Below, piece by piece: positions 27,729-37,694 of a stretch of DNA of 64,000 bases. How positions within the stretch are numbered: the stretch's first letter is position 1; each line of letters begins with the position of its first letter. The stretch comes from Microtetraspora sp. NBRC 16547 (GTDB taxonomy: Bacteria > Actinomycetota > Actinomycetes > Streptosporangiales > Streptosporangiaceae): the NCBI RefSeq assembly GCF_030268965.1, contig NZ_BSSE01000003.1:327512-391511 (forward strand). The letters run 5' to 3'. The notes under the pieces are model-generated. The model saw only the letters and a program-made list of their open reading frames with translations, searched no databases and had not been told where the DNA came from. The position numbers and the translations under genes were made by a program.

Positions 27729-28124
27729 ATGACGACGCGTGCGGCGAGACCCGCCACCAGCGACGAGACCTGGTCCAAAGCCGAACTCGCCGACGTGCGG
27801 GAGCGGCTAGGGCGCGAGACCGAAGAGCTCGTCGCCGACATCTCACGGGCCGAGGAGCAGCTCGCGTCAGGAGACGTGAGCGAGGGCGCCGGCGATGATC
27901 CGGCGGACGCCGGCGCGAAGACGTATGAGCGTGAGCGTGAGATCGCCCTTACCCTGAATGCGCGCGACCTGCTCGCGCAGAACGAGCGGGCGATCGCCCG
28001 CATCGCCGCAGGGACTTACGGAGTGTGCGAATCGTGCCACAAGCCGATCGGCAAGGAGCGTCTTCAGGCGTTCCCGAGGGCGACGCTGTGCGTAGCGTGC
28101 AAGCAGCGGGAGGAGCGCCGCTGA
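27729..28124 (+). CDS. TraR/DksA-family zinc-finger protein
   Basis: 131 residues. The N-terminal half is a coiled coil rich in Glu/Arg ([27 protein letters not shown]), and the C-terminal zinc finger has CESC and CVAC with [15 protein letters not shown] between. Such proteins bind the RNA polymerase secondary channel or act as small regulators. ATG 27729 is chosen because GGGAGG lies at 27718-27723; the open frame extends upstream without similarity. The stop overlaps the next gene. Neighbours (ileS, lspA, rluD) match the order seen in Streptomyces. Confidence 0.88.
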   Translation: MTTRAARPATSDETWSKAELADVRERLGRETEELVADISRAEEQLASGDVSEGAGDDPADAGAKTYEREREIALTLNARDLLAQNERAIARIAAGTYGVCESCHKPIGKERLQAFPRATLCVACKQREERR

Positions 28125-28672
28125 GCGACCAGACCGACGCGAGGATCGCCGACGGCCCCGTCCGCACGCGGAGGATCGCCATCCTCGGCGTCGTGGCGGT
28201 CCTCGCGTACGTTCTCGACCTGGTGAGCAAGACCCTCGTGGTGGTCTTCCTGGAGCACAAGCCTCCAGTGGAGGTCATCCCCGAGGTGCTGCTGCTGAAC
28301 GTGATCCGCAACTCCGGAGCCGCGTTCAGCATCGGCACCGGGATGACGATCGTCTTCACGGTGATCGCGTTCGGTGTCGTCATCGCCATCCTTCGCACGG
28401 CACGGCAGCTCCGCAGCCTGCCGTGGGCGATCACTCTCGGACTGTTGCTGGGGGGCGCGCTCGGCAACCTGACCGACCGGGTCTTCCGCGCGCCGGCCCC
28501 GCTGCAGGGACACGTGGTCGACTTCCTCCAGGTCTTCCCCGCGACCGGCTTCCCGGTGTTCAACGTGGCCGACTCGGCGATCGTGTGCGGCGGTATCCTC
28601 GCCGTCTTCCTCGCCTGGCGCGGCTACCAGATTGACGGTACGCGGGACACGGGGGAGGCGTCCGATGGGTGA
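28121..28672 (+). CDS. lspA: Lipoprotein signal peptidase LspA
   Basis: Aspartyl membrane peptidase that cleaves prolipoprotein signal peptides after lipid attachment. Four membrane segments; family boxes [25 protein letters not shown] (catalytic Asp) and [12 protein letters not shown] (second Asp). The best ribosome site, GGGAGG at 28108-28113, points to a CTG at 28121 that overlaps the previous stop as CTGA, giving 183 residues. In-frame GTGs at 28088 and 28097 would lie inside traR without a good site. A CTG start is rare, so the exact start is open. Confidence 0.88.
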   Translation: MSDQTDARIADGPVRTRRIAILGVVAVLAYVLDLVSKTLVVVFLEHKPPVEVIPEVLLLNVIRNSGAAFSIGTGMTIVFTVIAFGVVIAILRTARQLRSLPWAITLGLLLGGALGNLTDRVFRAPAPLQGHVVDFLQVFPATGFPVFNVADSAIVCGGILAVFLAWRGYQIDGTRDTGEASDG

Positions 28673-29594
28673 GCAGCGCAGCCTGCCGGTGCCGGAGGGA
28701 CTCGAGGGCGAACGCCTGGACGCCGCCCTGGCCCGGCTGTTCGGCTTCTCCCGCACCCGGGCCGCCGAGCTGATCGCCACCGGTGACGTGCTCGTCGACG
28801 GCTCGATCGCCGCCAAGTCGGACCGTGTACACGCGGGTGCCTGGCTCGACGTGACCATCCCGCCACCGCCGTCCGCGCCGATGCCCGTCGCGGAGCCGGT
28901 GCCGGGCATGACGATCCTCTACGAGGACGACGACATCGTGGTGGTGGACAAGCCCATCGGAGTGGCCGCCCACCCCACGGTCGGCTGGACCGGGCCCACC
29001 GTGATCGGCGGGCTGCTGGGGGCCGGGCACACGGTCGCGACCAGCGGCGCCGCCGAACGCCAGGGCATCGTCCACCGGCTCGACGCCAACACCACTGGCG
29101 TGATGGTCGTCGCCAAGAGCGAGTTCGCCTACTCCCACCTCAAGCGGGCGTTCAAGGAACGCACCGTCGACAAGCGCTACCACGCCCTGGTGCAGGGCCA
29201 CATGGACCCCCTGCGCGGCACCGTGGACGCGCCCATCGACCGCCATCCGTCCGGTGACGGCCGGTTCGCTGTCGTGGCGGGCGGCAAGGAGTCGGTCACC
29301 CATTACGACACCGTGGAGGCGTTCCGCGCGGCGTCGCTGCTCGACATCAAGCTGGAGACCGGCAGGACGCACCAGATCAGGGTGCACATGTCCGCGCTAC
29401 GGCACCCCTGCGTGGGCGACCTCATGTACGGCGCCGACCCCACGCTGGCCGCCCGTCTCGGCGTAAACCGGCAGTGGCTGCACGCGGTCTCGCTGGCCTT
29501 CGAACACCCCGCGTCAGGGGAGTGGGTCTCCTTCACCAGCCCCTATCCCGAAGACCTGGCCCGCGCCTTGGAGATCGTCAGCGACGAGAGCTAG
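28665..29594 (+). CDS. 23S rRNA pseudouridine synthase, RluD family
   Basis: RluA/RluD-type pseudouridine synthase, 309 residues. An N-terminal S4 RNA-binding domain ([29 protein letters not shown]) precedes the catalytic domain with [16 protein letters not shown], whose Asp is the nucleophile, and the [18 protein letters not shown] motif. ATG 28665 follows GGGGGAGG and overlaps the end of lspA by 8 nt. In bacteria RluD modifies helix 69 of 23S rRNA; which site this member uses cannot be told from sequence alone. Its TAG stop shares CTAG with the convergent next gene. Confidence 0.9.
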   Translation: MGEQRSLPVPEGLEGERLDAALARLFGFSRTRAAELIATGDVLVDGSIAAKSDRVHAGAWLDVTIPPPPSAPMPVAEPVPGMTILYEDDDIVVVDKPIGVAAHPTVGWTGPTVIGGLLGAGHTVATSGAAERQGIVHRLDANTTGVMVVAKSEFAYSHLKRAFKERTVDKRYHALVQGHMDPLRGTVDAPIDRHPSGDGRFAVVAGGKESVTHYDTVEAFRAASLLDIKLETGRTHQIRVHMSALRHPCVGDLMYGADPTLAARLGVNRQWLHAVSLAFEHPASGEWVSFTSPYPEDLARALEIVSDES

Positions 29595-31018
29595 GTCGTG
29601 CGGCGGGCGGCGATCTCCCGGACGACCGAGACCAGCAGATCGATGTCGGCCTCTGTGGTTCGCCAGTTGAGGATGGCGGGGCGCAGTGCGGTCATCCCTC
29701 GGTAGGTGGTGGTCCCGGCGTAGACGCGGCCGTCGGCGAGCAACTCCTCGCCGATCCACGCGTTCAGCGCGTTCACCTCCTCCTCGGGCACGCCGGGCGG
29801 GCGATAGCGGAAGCAGACCACGCAGAGCCGTACCGGAGCGAGCAACTCCAGGTCGGGAGCGTTCTCGACGATGCCGCCCAGCCGCAGGGCCAGCTCGTGG
29901 TGGCGCTCGACCATCTCTCTGTGGCCCTGCCTGCCGTACGCCCGCAGGGTCGCCCAGATGGGCAGGGCCCGGGCCCGCCGTGAGGACTCCGGGCCCAGGC
30001 AGTTGTAGTTGAGATGCGGGTCGTCCCCGGCGGGGAGGTAGGCCGCGCCCCACGGGCCGAAGGTCCGGCCCATGAGTCCCTGGTCGTGGACGAACGCGAA
30101 TCCGCTCTCGTAGGGGACGTTGAGCCACTTGTGCCCGTCCGCGGTCACCGAGTGCGCCCGTTCCACCCCCTCGACCAGGTGCGAGAGCCGGGGGGAGGCC
30201 GCCGCGAACAGCCCGAAGGCCCCGTCCACGTGCAGCCAGGCACCGTGCCGTTCGGCCAGGTCCGCCAGGTCGCCGATGGGGTCGAAGTCGCCGGTGTTCA
30301 CCTCGCCCGCGTTACCGACGATCACCGCCGGGCCGTCGATGCGTTCGAGCTCCCGCTCCATGGCCTCGAGATCGACCCGCCCGGCGTCGTCCCTGGCGAA
30401 GATCCGGGCGCTGTCCCGGCCGCAGCCGAGGGTAAGCAGCGCCTTGCGGCTGCTCGGGTGGAGGTAGCCTCCGGCCAGCACGGGCATCCGCGGCAGCCCG
30501 GCGAGCCCGTCGGCCGCCACGTCGCGGCCGTGACGTTCGCCCCACCACTGCCGCGCGCACGCCAGCCCGGTGAGGTTGGCGAAGGTCGCGCTCGGGGTCA
30601 GCACGCCGCCGTAGGACGGGGGGAGTCCGAACAGGTCTTTCAGCCACCGCAGCGCGACGGTTTCCGCCCGGGCGGCGAACGGTGAGGTCAGCCAGAGCCC
30701 GGCGGCCTGGTCCAGGAGCGAGGTCACCCAGTCGCCCGCCTGGGCCGCCGGTGTCGAGCCGCCGACGATGAAGTGGAAGAAACGCGGCCCCGAGGAGTGG
30801 GTCGCCGCCTCGGTGCCGACGCGCAGCAGCAGTTCGACGCTGCTGAGGGTGCCCTCGCCGTGCTCCGGGAGCGAGCCGTCGAGCAGGTCGAGGAGGACGT
30901 CGGCGCGGTGGTCGTGAACGGGACGGTCGCCGAGCGAGTCGAGATAGGGTCCGACGGCCTTGGCCACCATGTCCAGCGCCGCGGTGGCCTGGTCGCGTTC
31001 GTGCAAAGGATCGCTCAT
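29591..31018 (-). CDS. PLP-dependent group II decarboxylase
   Basis: 475-residue member of the glutamate / aromatic amino acid / diaminobutyrate decarboxylase family. The PLP lysine is in [33 protein letters not shown] carries the cofactor-contacting Asp. [23 protein letters not shown] is the phosphate-binding region. The substrate is not evident; the sequence resembles aromatic-L-amino-acid or 2,4-diaminobutyrate decarboxylases about equally to my eye. ATG 31018 ([11 protein letters not shown]) is preferred over an ATG 47 codons upstream that has no similarity. It ends on a CTAG shared with rluD. Confidence 0.85.
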   Translation of the reverse strand: MSDPLHERDQATAALDMVAKAVGPYLDSLGDRPVHDHRADVLLDLLDGSLPEHGEGTLSSVELLLRVGTEAATHSSGPRFFHFIVGGSTPAAQAGDWVTSLLDQAAGLWLTSPFAARAETVALRWLKDLFGLPPSYGGVLTPSATFANLTGLACARQWWGERHGRDVAADGLAGLPRMPVLAGGYLHPSSRKALLTLGCGRDSARIFARDDAGRVDLEAMERELERIDGPAVIVGNAGEVNTGDFDPIGDLADLAERHGAWLHVDGAFGLFAAASPRLSHLVEGVERAHSVTADGHKWLNVPYESGFAFVHDQGLMGRTFGPWGAAYLPAGDDPHLNYNCLGPESSRRARALPIWATLRAYGRQGHREMVERHHELALRLGGIVENAPDLELLAPVRLCVVCFRYRPPGVPEEEVNALNAWIGEELLADGRVYAGTTTYRGMTALRPAILNWRTTEADIDLLVSVVREIAARRTT

Positions 31019-31061
31019 GCTCCACAATGGACACGCCCGGCCGGGTATCGCCAGCGAGGCG

Positions 31062-32807
31062 TCACTGGGTGGACCGGAACGTCTTGGCGAACCAGGCGAA
31101 GTAGGACTGGCCTTCCTGGGCCCATCGGCTGTCGGAGGTCTGCCAGTAGATCGCCACATCTCGCCTGTCGGAGGTGAGGAAGGAGCGGTCGAGAACGTGC
31201 ATCACGCCCTGTTGCGACTGCCAGGTGAACTCCCAGTCGGCGGCGGGGAGTCTCTGGAAGACCACCGACTGCAGCGAGGTCCTCTCGTAACCGGGGAAGG
31301 CGCTCTGGGTCTTGGGGTTCTCCGACAACTGCTGCAAGTGGAGCATCGGGTCCTGGTCGGTGTCGACCCACCGGGTGAAGTCGACCATCAGGTACGTGCT
31401 TTTGGACCCGGGCGGACGGAACCGCACCCAGGCCGCGTCTCGCTCCTCCGTCCAGCTCTGGGGGACCGCGATGGAGAAGCCCAGCCTGTCGTGGCGCATC
31501 GCCCAGCCGCGCGGCAGCCTGCCGCCGGACGACGGCGAGGCCGTCGGCGTGTGCGACCCGTTGCCGGTCGTCGGGGTCGCGGACGGGGATGGTGACGACC
31601 CGTTGCCGGCATCCCCCACGAGGGCCTGATAGCCGTACCAGCCGCCGACTCCGGTGACGACGAGCAGCACAGGGAGGAGGATGAGCAGGACCACCCGGGC
31701 TGTGGACGCGCTTTTCTCGGGTCTCTGAGGCGCGGGCCGCTGGGACGACGGAAGGGCGGTCGCCGTGTCGTTCCAGGGGGGAACGACGGTGCCCGTCCCC
31801 TGAACGCCGCTGGAACCGGCCATCCCGTGGGACCCGTGAGCACCGGATCCGGGGAGGTCGAGGGCATGGGCGCCCGTCGAGGGAGGAGCCGCGGATCCCC
31901 CGGGGCCTGAAGAGGCTCCGGCTCCGGGAGAGGCCGCGGCCGGCGGGAACGGCTCGGGCCGGTGTACGGCGTGGCGGTCGCGGGTGGCCCCGGGCGTGCC
32001 GGACGCCGCCGCGCGGAGCAGCTCGGCGGCTTCGACGGCGTCGATGCGCCGCCCGGGATCCTTGTCGAGCAGCCCTTCGATGACGGGCGCGAGCGGACCG
32101 GCGCGCCGGACCGGGTCGGGCTCGTTGTGCAGCACGGCCGCCATGGTGGCGATCGGCGAGGTCCGGTCGAAGGGCGCCCTGCCCTCCACGGCGGCGTAGA
32201 TGGTCGCGCCGAGCGACCACAGGTCGGACTCGGGGGTCGCGGGATCGCCGTTGAGCCGCTCCGGAGGCAGGTACGCCGGGGTGCCGGTGACGACGCCGGT
32301 CATGGTGAGCCCGGCCTCCTCCGGCATGGTCGCGATGCCGAAGTCCGTGAGAACGACCCGGCCGTCGTCGGCGAGCAGCACGTTCTCCGGCTTGACGTCG
32401 CGGTGCAGTACGCCCTCGGCGTGTGCGGTGCACAGGGCGTCGAGCACCTGGAGGCCGATGGACGCGACGCGCTCGGGAACGAGCGGGCCGTGCTCGCGGA
32501 TCACCTGGCCGAGGGAGCGGGATCGGACGAGCTGCATGATGATCCAGGGGCGGCCGTCCTCCTCGATCACGTCGTGGACGACGATGACATTGGGGTGGGA
32601 GATGCGGCCGGCGGCTCGTGCCTCGCGGATGGTCCGGCGGTTGAACGCCGCCCGGTCCTCCTCGCTCATCGGCTGGTAGAGGACCTCCTTGACCGCCACC
32701 GCGCGATCGAGCAGCTCATCGTGAGCACGCCAGACGACCCCCATGCCGCCGCGGCCTATGGGTTCGAGTAGGTGGTACCTGCCCGCCACACGATGCCCCG
32801 CCTCCAC
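31062..32807 (-). CDS. Receptor Ser/Thr protein kinase with secreted sensor domain (copy 1)
   Basis: 581 residues. The Hanks-type kinase (about 10-265) has the glycine loop GRGGMGVVW, VAVKEV lysine, LHRDVKPENVLL and LTDFGIA, and TGTPAYLPPE. A Pro/Ser linker leads to one membrane segment (about 373-395). The outer part is a Ser/Thr/Pro spacer and a domain of some 148 residues with GFSIAVPQSW at its start and ADWEFTWQSQ, VAIYWQTSDSRW near its end, resembling LpqN/PsbP-like folds. The kinase at 37694-40009 has the same architecture and similar sequence throughout. GTG has AGGAGGGAG upstream. Signal unknown. Confidence 0.9.
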   Translation of the reverse strand: MEAGHRVAGRYHLLEPIGRGGMGVVWRAHDELLDRAVAVKEVLYQPMSEEDRAAFNRRTIREARAAGRISHPNVIVVHDVIEEDGRPWIIMQLVRSRSLGQVIREHGPLVPERVASIGLQVLDALCTAHAEGVLHRDVKPENVLLADDGRVVLTDFGIATMPEEAGLTMTGVVTGTPAYLPPERLNGDPATPESDLWSLGATIYAAVEGRAPFDRTSPIATMAAVLHNEPDPVRRAGPLAPVIEGLLDKDPGRRIDAVEAAELLRAAASGTPGATRDRHAVHRPEPFPPAAASPGAGASSGPGGSAAPPSTGAHALDLPGSGAHGSHGMAGSSGVQGTGTVVPPWNDTATALPSSQRPAPQRPEKSASTARVVLLILLPVLLVVTGVGGWYGYQALVGDAGNGSSPSPSATPTTGNGSHTPTASPSSGGRLPRGWAMRHDRLGFSIAVPQSWTEERDAAWVRFRPPGSKSTYLMVDFTRWVDTDQDPMLHLQQLSENPKTQSAFPGYERTSLQSVVFQRLPAADWEFTWQSQQGVMHVLDRSFLTSDRRDVAIYWQTSDSRWAQEGQSYFAWFAKTFRSTQ

Positions 32808-33225
32808 CAGGCTCCCTCCTCAAAACCTCTGAATCGTCCCACAGCTCACGAGCGCCCCAGCAGTCGGAAGATCGAGGGAACCGGCGGAGGAGCGAGCGGG
32901 GCCGACCGGCGGATTCCGGGCCGTGGAGGAGCCGGCGGGGCCGCCTCCGTTTGCGGAGGGGGCGGCACCTCGGATCAGCCCAGATCCGTGCTCTGGACCG
33001 CTCCAGCGCGTGAGCTCGTCCGCGTCCCGGTGCGGGGCTTCACGGGCGCGATGACCACGCGTCCATACATTCGGACATCCCGAATTTCAAGTTTTGTTAT
33101 CTCTTGCCCGCTTTATTCCGAACTTATACGATCCGCAGCAACTTTCACTTTCGTCGCATCGATTCCTGCCAGGACGCCATCGCCGGCAAAACGATCCCTC
33201 TTACCCCCCCCAGGAGGCAAAGATC
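32808..33225. other. Divergent intergenic region before the M14 peptidase
   Basis: No gene seen. From about 33060 to 33140 the sequence is unusually A/T-rich for this window (for example TTTCAAGTTTTGTTATC, and CTTTATTCCGAACTTATACG), which suggests the promoter of the peptidase. TATACG at about 33125 could be a -10, but the nearest TTGCCC is only 15 nt upstream, so the assignment is weak. AGGAGG at 33211-33216 is the ribosome site of the next gene. Confidence 0.45.
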
Positions 33226-36045
33226 ATGCGGCCACGCACGACGACGTGCAGAAGATCTCCGTACGGAAAGATCGCGGGAGTGGCGGCGCTCGCGCTGACC
33301 GCCCTCGTGGCGCCGCTCGGCCCGCCCGCGTACGCGGACCCGGGCAACGGGCAATGCGTATCCGACCCGAACGCCCACGCGGCCTCCGTGCCGAGCCCCG
33401 ACCAGTTCTTCGGCTTCCCCCTCGGCAAGGGCCAGCCCCGGACGCTCACGACCGACGAGATCGGGAAGTACGTCAAGGCCGTGGGAGACGCGTCGGACCG
33501 CGTCGTCACCGGCACGATCGCCCACAGCGTCTCCGGCCAGGAGCTGCCGTACGCCATCGTGTCCAACAGCCACCACATGGTGCCGGGGCAGCTCAACAAG
33601 ATCGCCGCGCAGATCCGGTCGTTGCGCGACCCGAGGTCCCTGCGCCCGGACAAGGCGGCGCGCCTCGCCGACGACTCGCCCGCCATCGTGTGGGTGGCCG
33701 GCAACGTCCACGGCGGTGAGAAGAGCGGGGCCGACGCCGCGCTCAAGACGCTGTACGAGCTGGCCGACGGGCTCTCCTGCGACGTCGCGACGCGCAACGA
33801 GAACCTGATCACCGTCATCGTGCCGACCCAGAACCCGGACGGCCGGGACGCGAACCGCCGCCAGAACGACTACGGCTTCGACCTCAACCGGGACTGGTTC
33901 GCCCGCACCCAGCCGGAGACCGGCGGCAAGATCGAGATGCTGCGGGAGTACCCGCCGCAGGTCTTCGTCGACGCCCACGAGATGGGCGGGCGGCAGTACT
34001 TCTTCCCGCCGAACGCCGACCCGATCCACCACGAGATCGCGGCCCAGCCGGTGGACTGGATCAACCGCATCGGCGCGGCCAACGCGGCGGGCTTCGGCTA
34101 CAACGGCGCCTGCGGCGGCGCGGTCACCGTGGAGTGCTACTTCAACTACGCGACGTACGACATGTTCTACATGGGGTACGGCGACACCGTGCCCGCCACC
34201 GGCTTCGGCGCCGCGGGCATGACCTTCGAGAAGGGCAGCTCGTCGGCCGTCGAGGACCGCGTGCAGCAGCAGTTCAACACGCAGTGGGCCACCATCGGCT
34301 GGGCCTCCGACAACAAGCGCGAGATCCTCGACGGTTACTACAAGATCTGGCAGACCGCGATCGAGCAGGGTGCCGCGGGCACGCTGGAGCCGAACGAGGT
34401 CGTGCAGCCCACCAACACCGTTCAGTTCCCGGTCCCTGACGTCAAGGTCCGGTCGTACTTCCTGCTGCCGGACCGGCAGATCGGCGACGTCCGCAGGCTG
34501 GTCGAACGGCTGCGCGACATGGACGTGGAGGTCTACCGCCTCAAGCAGTCGGTCACCGTGCCGAACGCTGACGTCTTCGGCGGCCGCACGGTCAAGAACC
34601 TGTCCGTACCGGCCGGGGCGTACTGGATCCCGATGGACCAGCCGCAGAAGCACTGGATCCAGGCGCTGATCGCGCAGGACCCGTACGTTCCGTTCCCGTA
34701 CTTCTATGACGTGTCGTCCTGGAGCAACCCGCTGCTGATGGGCGTCGCGACCGTCTCCACCGGCGACGCGCTGTCGCCGAAGGCCGACGCGGTGAAGGGC
34801 ATGGACGGCGGCGTCGTATCGGCCGCCCCGGCGAACGGCTCCTACTCCTACCCGATGGACTCGGCCGCCGCCTCCGAGCTCACGTTCCGCCTTCTCGGCC
34901 AGGGCACGGCGCTCTCGCGCGACCTCGCCACCGGCGTGGTCAGCCTGCCCGCCCGCGCGGTGAACCGGGGCGACCTCGACAAGCTCGCCCGCTCGTACGG
35001 CGTGGCGGTCGAGGGCCGGGCGGGGGACGCCTCCGGGACGCCGCTGCGCGTCCCCGACGTCGGCCTGTTCGCCGGCACGGGCGTCTCCACCACCTCCGGC
35101 TCGTACGGCGAGGCGCGCTACGTCCTCGGCGAGCGTTGGGGCCTCGACGTCAAGGCGGTCACGACCGCGGACGTCAACGGCAACACCCCGGCGTTCACCG
35201 AGCGCAGCGTCCTGCTGGTGCCGGATGGCAGCAGCGCGAACGGCGGCCTGACCGCCCAGGGCCTGGCGAACCTCAAGGCGTGGGTGGCCGCGGGCGGGAC
35301 GTACGTCGGGTTGCGCAACGAGGGCACCCGGGTCGCCAGGACGGCGGGGCTGACCTCCACCACCGAGAAGACCAAGCCGACGGGATACCAGGTCATCGGC
35401 TCGCACTTCCGGGTGAACGTGGACACCACGAGTCAGGTCGCCCTCGGCCGCCCGGTGGAGGACTTCCAGTTCAACAACGGCGACCCGATCCTGAACCCGA
35501 GCGTCACCGGCGCGAACGTCCTCACCTACCCGTCCGACAGCGCGTTCTGGTCCAACGGCTACACCACCAATGCCGACGCGCTGAAGGGCTCGGTCGCGCT
35601 GGTGGACGAGCCCACCGGCGCCGGGCACGCCGTGCTGTTCGCCTACAACCCGCTGTTCCGCGCGTACAACGAGAACGGCATCCACCTGGTCGCCAACGCG
35701 CTGCTCCTTCCCTCCTCGAAGACCGGGGCCGCGCGGACGCTCGCGGCGACGCCGGCCGGCAAGGTGGAGGCGCTGCGCGCGGACGCGGCCAAGGCGGCCC
35801 CGGCGGACGACCTCGCCGGGGAATGGCGGCCCATCGTCATCCAGGTCGCCGACGCCGACGCGGGCCGGGCCGAGGCCGTGGTCCGGACGTACACCGACAC
35901 CGCGCGGACGGCCTCCGCGGACGGGTCGTCGTACATCACGATCCCGAACCCGGAGGGGCTTGCGGCAGACGAGCACCCCTTCCTGCGCGACATGGTCCAC
36001 GACCTGAACGGGGCGGGCATCCCGCTGCGCTCCGTCGTCGGCTAG
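33226..36045 (+). CDS. Secreted M14-family zinc carboxypeptidase
   Basis: 939 residues. A signal peptide runs to about residue 35 (charged start, IAGVAALALTALVAPLG, then AYA|DP). The M14 metallopeptidase domain has zinc ligands His162 and Glu165 in GNVHGGEKSG and His251 in VDAHEMGG; Glu335 in MTFEKGSS fits the catalytic glutamate. Substrate residues DLNRDWF lie between. The remaining 550 residues look like beta-rich accessory domains of unknown binding. ATG 33226 follows AGGAGG; the frame extends upstream without a signal peptide. Likely degrades extracellular peptides. Next gene is another secreted peptidase. Confidence 0.88.
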   Translation: MRPRTTTCRRSPYGKIAGVAALALTALVAPLGPPAYADPGNGQCVSDPNAHAASVPSPDQFFGFPLGKGQPRTLTTDEIGKYVKAVGDASDRVVTGTIAHSVSGQELPYAIVSNSHHMVPGQLNKIAAQIRSLRDPRSLRPDKAARLADDSPAIVWVAGNVHGGEKSGADAALKTLYELADGLSCDVATRNENLITVIVPTQNPDGRDANRRQNDYGFDLNRDWFARTQPETGGKIEMLREYPPQVFVDAHEMGGRQYFFPPNADPIHHEIAAQPVDWINRIGAANAAGFGYNGACGGAVTVECYFNYATYDMFYMGYGDTVPATGFGAAGMTFEKGSSSAVEDRVQQQFNTQWATIGWASDNKREILDGYYKIWQTAIEQGAAGTLEPNEVVQPTNTVQFPVPDVKVRSYFLLPDRQIGDVRRLVERLRDMDVEVYRLKQSVTVPNADVFGGRTVKNLSVPAGAYWIPMDQPQKHWIQALIAQDPYVPFPYFYDVSSWSNPLLMGVATVSTGDALSPKADAVKGMDGGVVSAAPANGSYSYPMDSAAASELTFRLLGQGTALSRDLATGVVSLPARAVNRGDLDKLARSYGVAVEGRAGDASGTPLRVPDVGLFAGTGVSTTSGSYGEARYVLGERWGLDVKAVTTADVNGNTPAFTERSVLLVPDGSSANGGLTAQGLANLKAWVAAGGTYVGLRNEGTRVARTAGLTSTTEKTKPTGYQVIGSHFRVNVDTTSQVALGRPVEDFQFNNGDPILNPSVTGANVLTYPSDSAFWSNGYTTNADALKGSVALVDEPTGAGHAVLFAYNPLFRAYNENGIHLVANALLLPSSKTGAARTLAATPAGKVEALRADAAKAAPADDLAGEWRPIVIQVADADAGRAEAVVRTYTDTARTASADGSSYITIPNPEGLAADEHPFLRDMVHDLNGAGIPLRSVVG

Positions 36046-36050
36046 CTCCC

Positions 36051-36116
36051 GTCCTCGGGCCGGGATCCCGGCCCGAGGACCGATCACCCTCTCCCGGATC
36101 AGGACCGTCCTGATCC
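36051..36116. terminator. Two tandem perfect hairpins after the M14 gene
   Basis: The first is a perfect 30-nt palindrome (36051-36080, arms GTCCTCGGGCCGGGA and its complement). The second (36096-36116) has arms GGATCAGGA / TCCTGATCC with a CCG loop. Neither has a T-run, as is common for actinobacterial terminators. They probably end or shield the M14 transcript before the M1 gene. Confidence 0.6.
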
Positions 36117-36184
36117 CGTATCCCCGAGTACGCGCGGTTCCGGCCGGTCCCCCCAACGGCCGGAACCGCCTGGAAGGACCCTCA

Positions 36185-37606
36185 ATGCGAATCTCCCGTA
36201 TCAGCGGCGCGGCCCTCGCCGTCGCGGCCGGCGCCCTGATCGGCGTCCCGGCGGCCCAGCCCGCGCTCGCCGCCCCCGGAGCTCCCGGCGCGCCCCGGTA
36301 CTCGGCGGGCGCGGCGAGCGTCGGCGACCCGTACTTCCCCGACCAGGGCAACGGCGGCTTCGATGTGCAGCACTACGACATCGCCTTCTCGTACGACCCC
36401 GCGAGCCGGCACATGGACGCCACCACGACCATCACCGCGGTCGCGACGCAGGACATGGACCAGTTCAACCTGGACTTCCGCGGCCCGGAGATCACGGAAC
36501 TCAAGGTGGACAAGCACCCGGCCGCGTTCACGCGGGACGGGCAGGAGCTCGCCGTGACACCGCGTCCGAAGCTCAAGTCCGGGCAGGTCTTCACGGTCAC
36601 CGTGAAGTACGCGGGGACGCCGCCGGTCATCACCGACCCGGACGGCTCCCTCGAGGGCTGGGTGCCCACTGACGACGGCGCGTTCGTGGCCGGCGAGCCG
36701 CAGGGAGCCCCCGCGTGGTTCCCCGGCAGCGACCACCCGACGGACAAGGCGACCTTCACCTTCCACGTGACCGTGCCGGAGGGCGTCACGGCGGTGGGCA
36801 ACGGTCAGCTCCTCTCGCAGGCGACCGAGGACGGCAAGACCACCTTCGTCTGGGACTCGACCGAGCCGATGGCGACCTACCTCGCCACGGTGACCATCGG
36901 GAACTTCACCGTCACCGAGTCGAAGACCCCGAGCGGGATCCCGATCTACACGGCGGTCGACCCGCGCCTGGTGGCCCAGTCGGCGAACACCGTCTCCAAG
37001 ATCCCGGACATCATGGAGTACTTCTCCACGATCTTCGGGCCGTACCCGTTCGCCTCCACGGGGGCGATCATCGACCGGGCGCCGAACGTCGGGTACGCCC
37101 TGGAGACCCAGACCAAGCCGATCTTCTCCAGCTCCCCGAGCATCGGCACGATGGCGCACGAGCTCGCGCACCAGTGGTACGGCGACAGCGTGACGCCCAC
37201 CCGCTGGTCGGACATCTGGCTCAACGAGGGCTTCGCGACGTACGCCACCTGGCTCTGGACGGAGCACACCGGCGGCGCCACGGCGCAGCAGACGTTCAAC
37301 GGCAGCAGCAACTACGGGCGCGCGGCGACGTCGTCGTTCTGGCAGACCGTGCTGTCCGACCCCGGACCGGTGGACATGTTCGGCAGCGTGCCGTACAACC
37401 GCGGGGCGATGACGCTGCACGCGCTGCGCGGCAAGATCGGCGACACGGCCTTCTTCAAGCTGATCAAGGACTGGGCCGCCGAGCACCGGCACGGCAACGC
37501 GGACACGGCCGCGTTCATCCGTAGCGCGGAGAAGGCGTCGGGCATGGACCTGACCGCCTTCTTCGACGTGTGGGTCTTCCAGAAGGGCAAGCCCGCCTCC
37601 TGGTGA
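36185..37606 (+). CDS. Secreted M1-family aminopeptidase
   Basis: 473 residues. Signal peptide to about residue 28 (AVAAGALIGVPAAQPALA|AP). The gluzincin motif HELAH is at 325-329 with the third zinc ligand Glu348 in WLNEGFATY, so the catalytic core of M1 aminopeptidases is intact. The N-terminal beta domain is present, but the large C-terminal helical domain of classic aminopeptidase N is missing, as in shorter secreted members. Ribosome site GGAAGG 8 nt before ATG. It follows the M14 peptidase by 139 bases and may act in the same extracellular peptide breakdown. Confidence 0.9.
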   Translation: MRISRISGAALAVAAGALIGVPAAQPALAAPGAPGAPRYSAGAASVGDPYFPDQGNGGFDVQHYDIAFSYDPASRHMDATTTITAVATQDMDQFNLDFRGPEITELKVDKHPAAFTRDGQELAVTPRPKLKSGQVFTVTVKYAGTPPVITDPDGSLEGWVPTDDGAFVAGEPQGAPAWFPGSDHPTDKATFTFHVTVPEGVTAVGNGQLLSQATEDGKTTFVWDSTEPMATYLATVTIGNFTVTESKTPSGIPIYTAVDPRLVAQSANTVSKIPDIMEYFSTIFGPYPFASTGAIIDRAPNVGYALETQTKPIFSSSPSIGTMAHELAHQWYGDSVTPTRWSDIWLNEGFATYATWLWTEHTGGATAQQTFNGSSNYGRAATSSFWQTVLSDPGPVDMFGSVPYNRGAMTLHALRGKIGDTAFFKLIKDWAAEHRHGNADTAAFIRSAEKASGMDLTAFFDVWVFQKGKPASW

Positions 37607-37615
37607 GAGCCTGTC

Positions 37616-37694
37616 CCGGCCGGCGGCGCCCTTCTCCTCCCTCAGGGCCCGCCGGCCGGGTCAGTGGACCGCCGGCCGGCGCGCGGCCGGCGGT
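37616..37694. terminator. Convergent terminator hairpins between M1 gene and kinase copy 2
   Basis: CCCGGCCGGCGG pairs with CCGCCGGCCGGG in the first hairpin (about 37616-37661). ACCGCCGGCC and GGCCGGCGGT pair in the second, up to the stop codon of the minus-strand kinase. Strong stems, no T-run; suited to block read-through from both sides. Confidence 0.6.

Noticed and set aside
33145-36351. 1068-codon minus-strand frame opposite the M14 gene
   Set aside because: Shadow frame in high-GC DNA; the plus strand encodes a peptidase with signal peptide and zinc site.
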